Assembly: GCA_013151875.1 (NCBI GenBank)
Contig: JAADHL010000354.1
Span: 1-5,839, forward strand
Reading direction: 5' to 3'
DNA from: Deltaproteobacteria bacterium
GTDB lineage: Bacteria > Myxococcota_A > UBA9042 > DTJE01
DNA length: 5,839 bases
Positions 5,631-5,839 of this stretch are shown piece by piece. Each line of letters starts with the position of its first letter. Position 1 is the stretch's first letter. Made by a program: the position numbers and the translations under genes. The notes below the pieces were generated by a model. It was given only the letters and a program-made list of their open reading frames with translations. It did no database searches and was not told the DNA's origin.

Positions 5631-5839
5631 CGTCTCAACGCATGTTTTCGTCAAACGGCTTGGTTGCGGTCATCACCTTGTCGATTGCTTCCTGCGGCAC
5701 CGAACAAACGCAGGTCCAGCCAGAACCGATTCCGGATGTCGCGCGCTGGGTCGACCCGTTCATCGGTTCCAAAGGACCAGGCAACGTCGTTCCCGGTCCA
5801 TGCGTGCCTCACGGCATGGTCAAGTTGTCCCCGGACACT
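5627..5839 (+). CDS. GH92-family alpha-mannosidase-like lipoprotein, N-terminal part (3' end beyond window)
   Basis: The frame from GTG 5627 is open for 71 codons to the window end. Residues 1-23 form a lipoprotein signal: Arg5, a hydrophobic core at 11-20 (GLVAVITLSI) and the lipobox IASC with Cys23, so the product should be exported and lipid-anchored. A short polar linker (24-40) follows, and then the start of the GH92 N-terminal domain: WVDPFIG at 41-47, GNVVPG at 52-57, and VPHGMVKLSPDT at 60-71. This matches the family pattern VxPFIGT..G...PG..VPFGM..LSPDT, with His62 in place of the usual Phe. Known GH92 enzymes are calcium-dependent exo-alpha-mannosidases acting on alpha-1,2 and related linkages and are about 700-800 residues, so about nine tenths of the gene is missing here. 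The catalytic residues cannot be checked. The start overlaps the previous stop by four bases (GTGA), indicating coupled translation. Confidence 0.9.
   Translation, partial: MTSQRMFSSNGLVAVITLSIASCGTEQTQVQPEPIPDVARWVDPFIGSKGPGNVVPGPCVPHGMVKLSPDT

Noticed and set aside
5154..5654. Minus-strand 166-codon frame under the Cys-cluster gene
   Set aside because: It is fully antisense to an operon gene with good start and coupling signals. The translation shows no recognisable domain.
1..5839. CRISPR array, tRNA or rRNA, insertion sequence or phage genes
   Set aside because: I saw no spaced direct repeats, no tRNA-like cloverleaf arms, no transposase motif and no terminal inverted repeats. Nearly all of the window is explained by six genes.

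Overview
The window is GC-rich, almost fully coding, and reads as an ordinary piece of a bacterial chromosome or metagenome contig. It holds two gene blocks that diverge from a 215-base gap (1544-1758). Several starts are GTG, and AGG is used freely for arginine. The last gene opens with a lipoprotein signal peptide and a GH92 glycosidase domain, which suggests a diderm bacterium able to degrade glycans. GH92 is common in Bacteroidota, Planctomycetota, Acidobacteriota and related groups. Nothing in the window fixes the phylum. There is no RNA gene, mobile element or CRISPR array that I can support.

Left block (minus strand, reading toward base 1): an integral-membrane CPBP/CAAX-protease-like protein (815-1543), then after three bases an NAD(P)-dependent epimerase/dehydratase of the extended SDR type (811 to 1, cut by the window edge). 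The two genes are spaced like an operon. The epimerase starts with GTG; its frame was found by translating the minus strand directly.

Right block (plus strand): a DUF1015 (COG4198) protein (1759-2997); an 86-base gap rich in inverted repeats; a divergent class II (zinc) fructose-bisphosphate-type aldolase (3084-4388); nine bases later an uncharacterised 410-residue protein with a C-x2-C-x4-C-x-H cluster (4398-5630); and, overlapping it by four bases, the first 71 residues of a GH92 alpha-mannosidase-like lipoprotein (5627 to the window end). The last three genes are tightly packed and are probably one transcription unit. DUF1015 may head the same unit or be separated by the hairpin-rich gap.

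How the right block might work together is inference only. A secreted mannosidase could release sugar, an aldolase could act on a phosphorylated sugar intermediate, and the DUF1015 and Cys-cluster proteins have no assigned role here. The points most worth a second look are the Cys-cluster protein, the changed phosphate-binding segment of the aldolase, the near-perfect 18-base tandem repeat at the aldolase start, and the competing hairpins just upstream of it.
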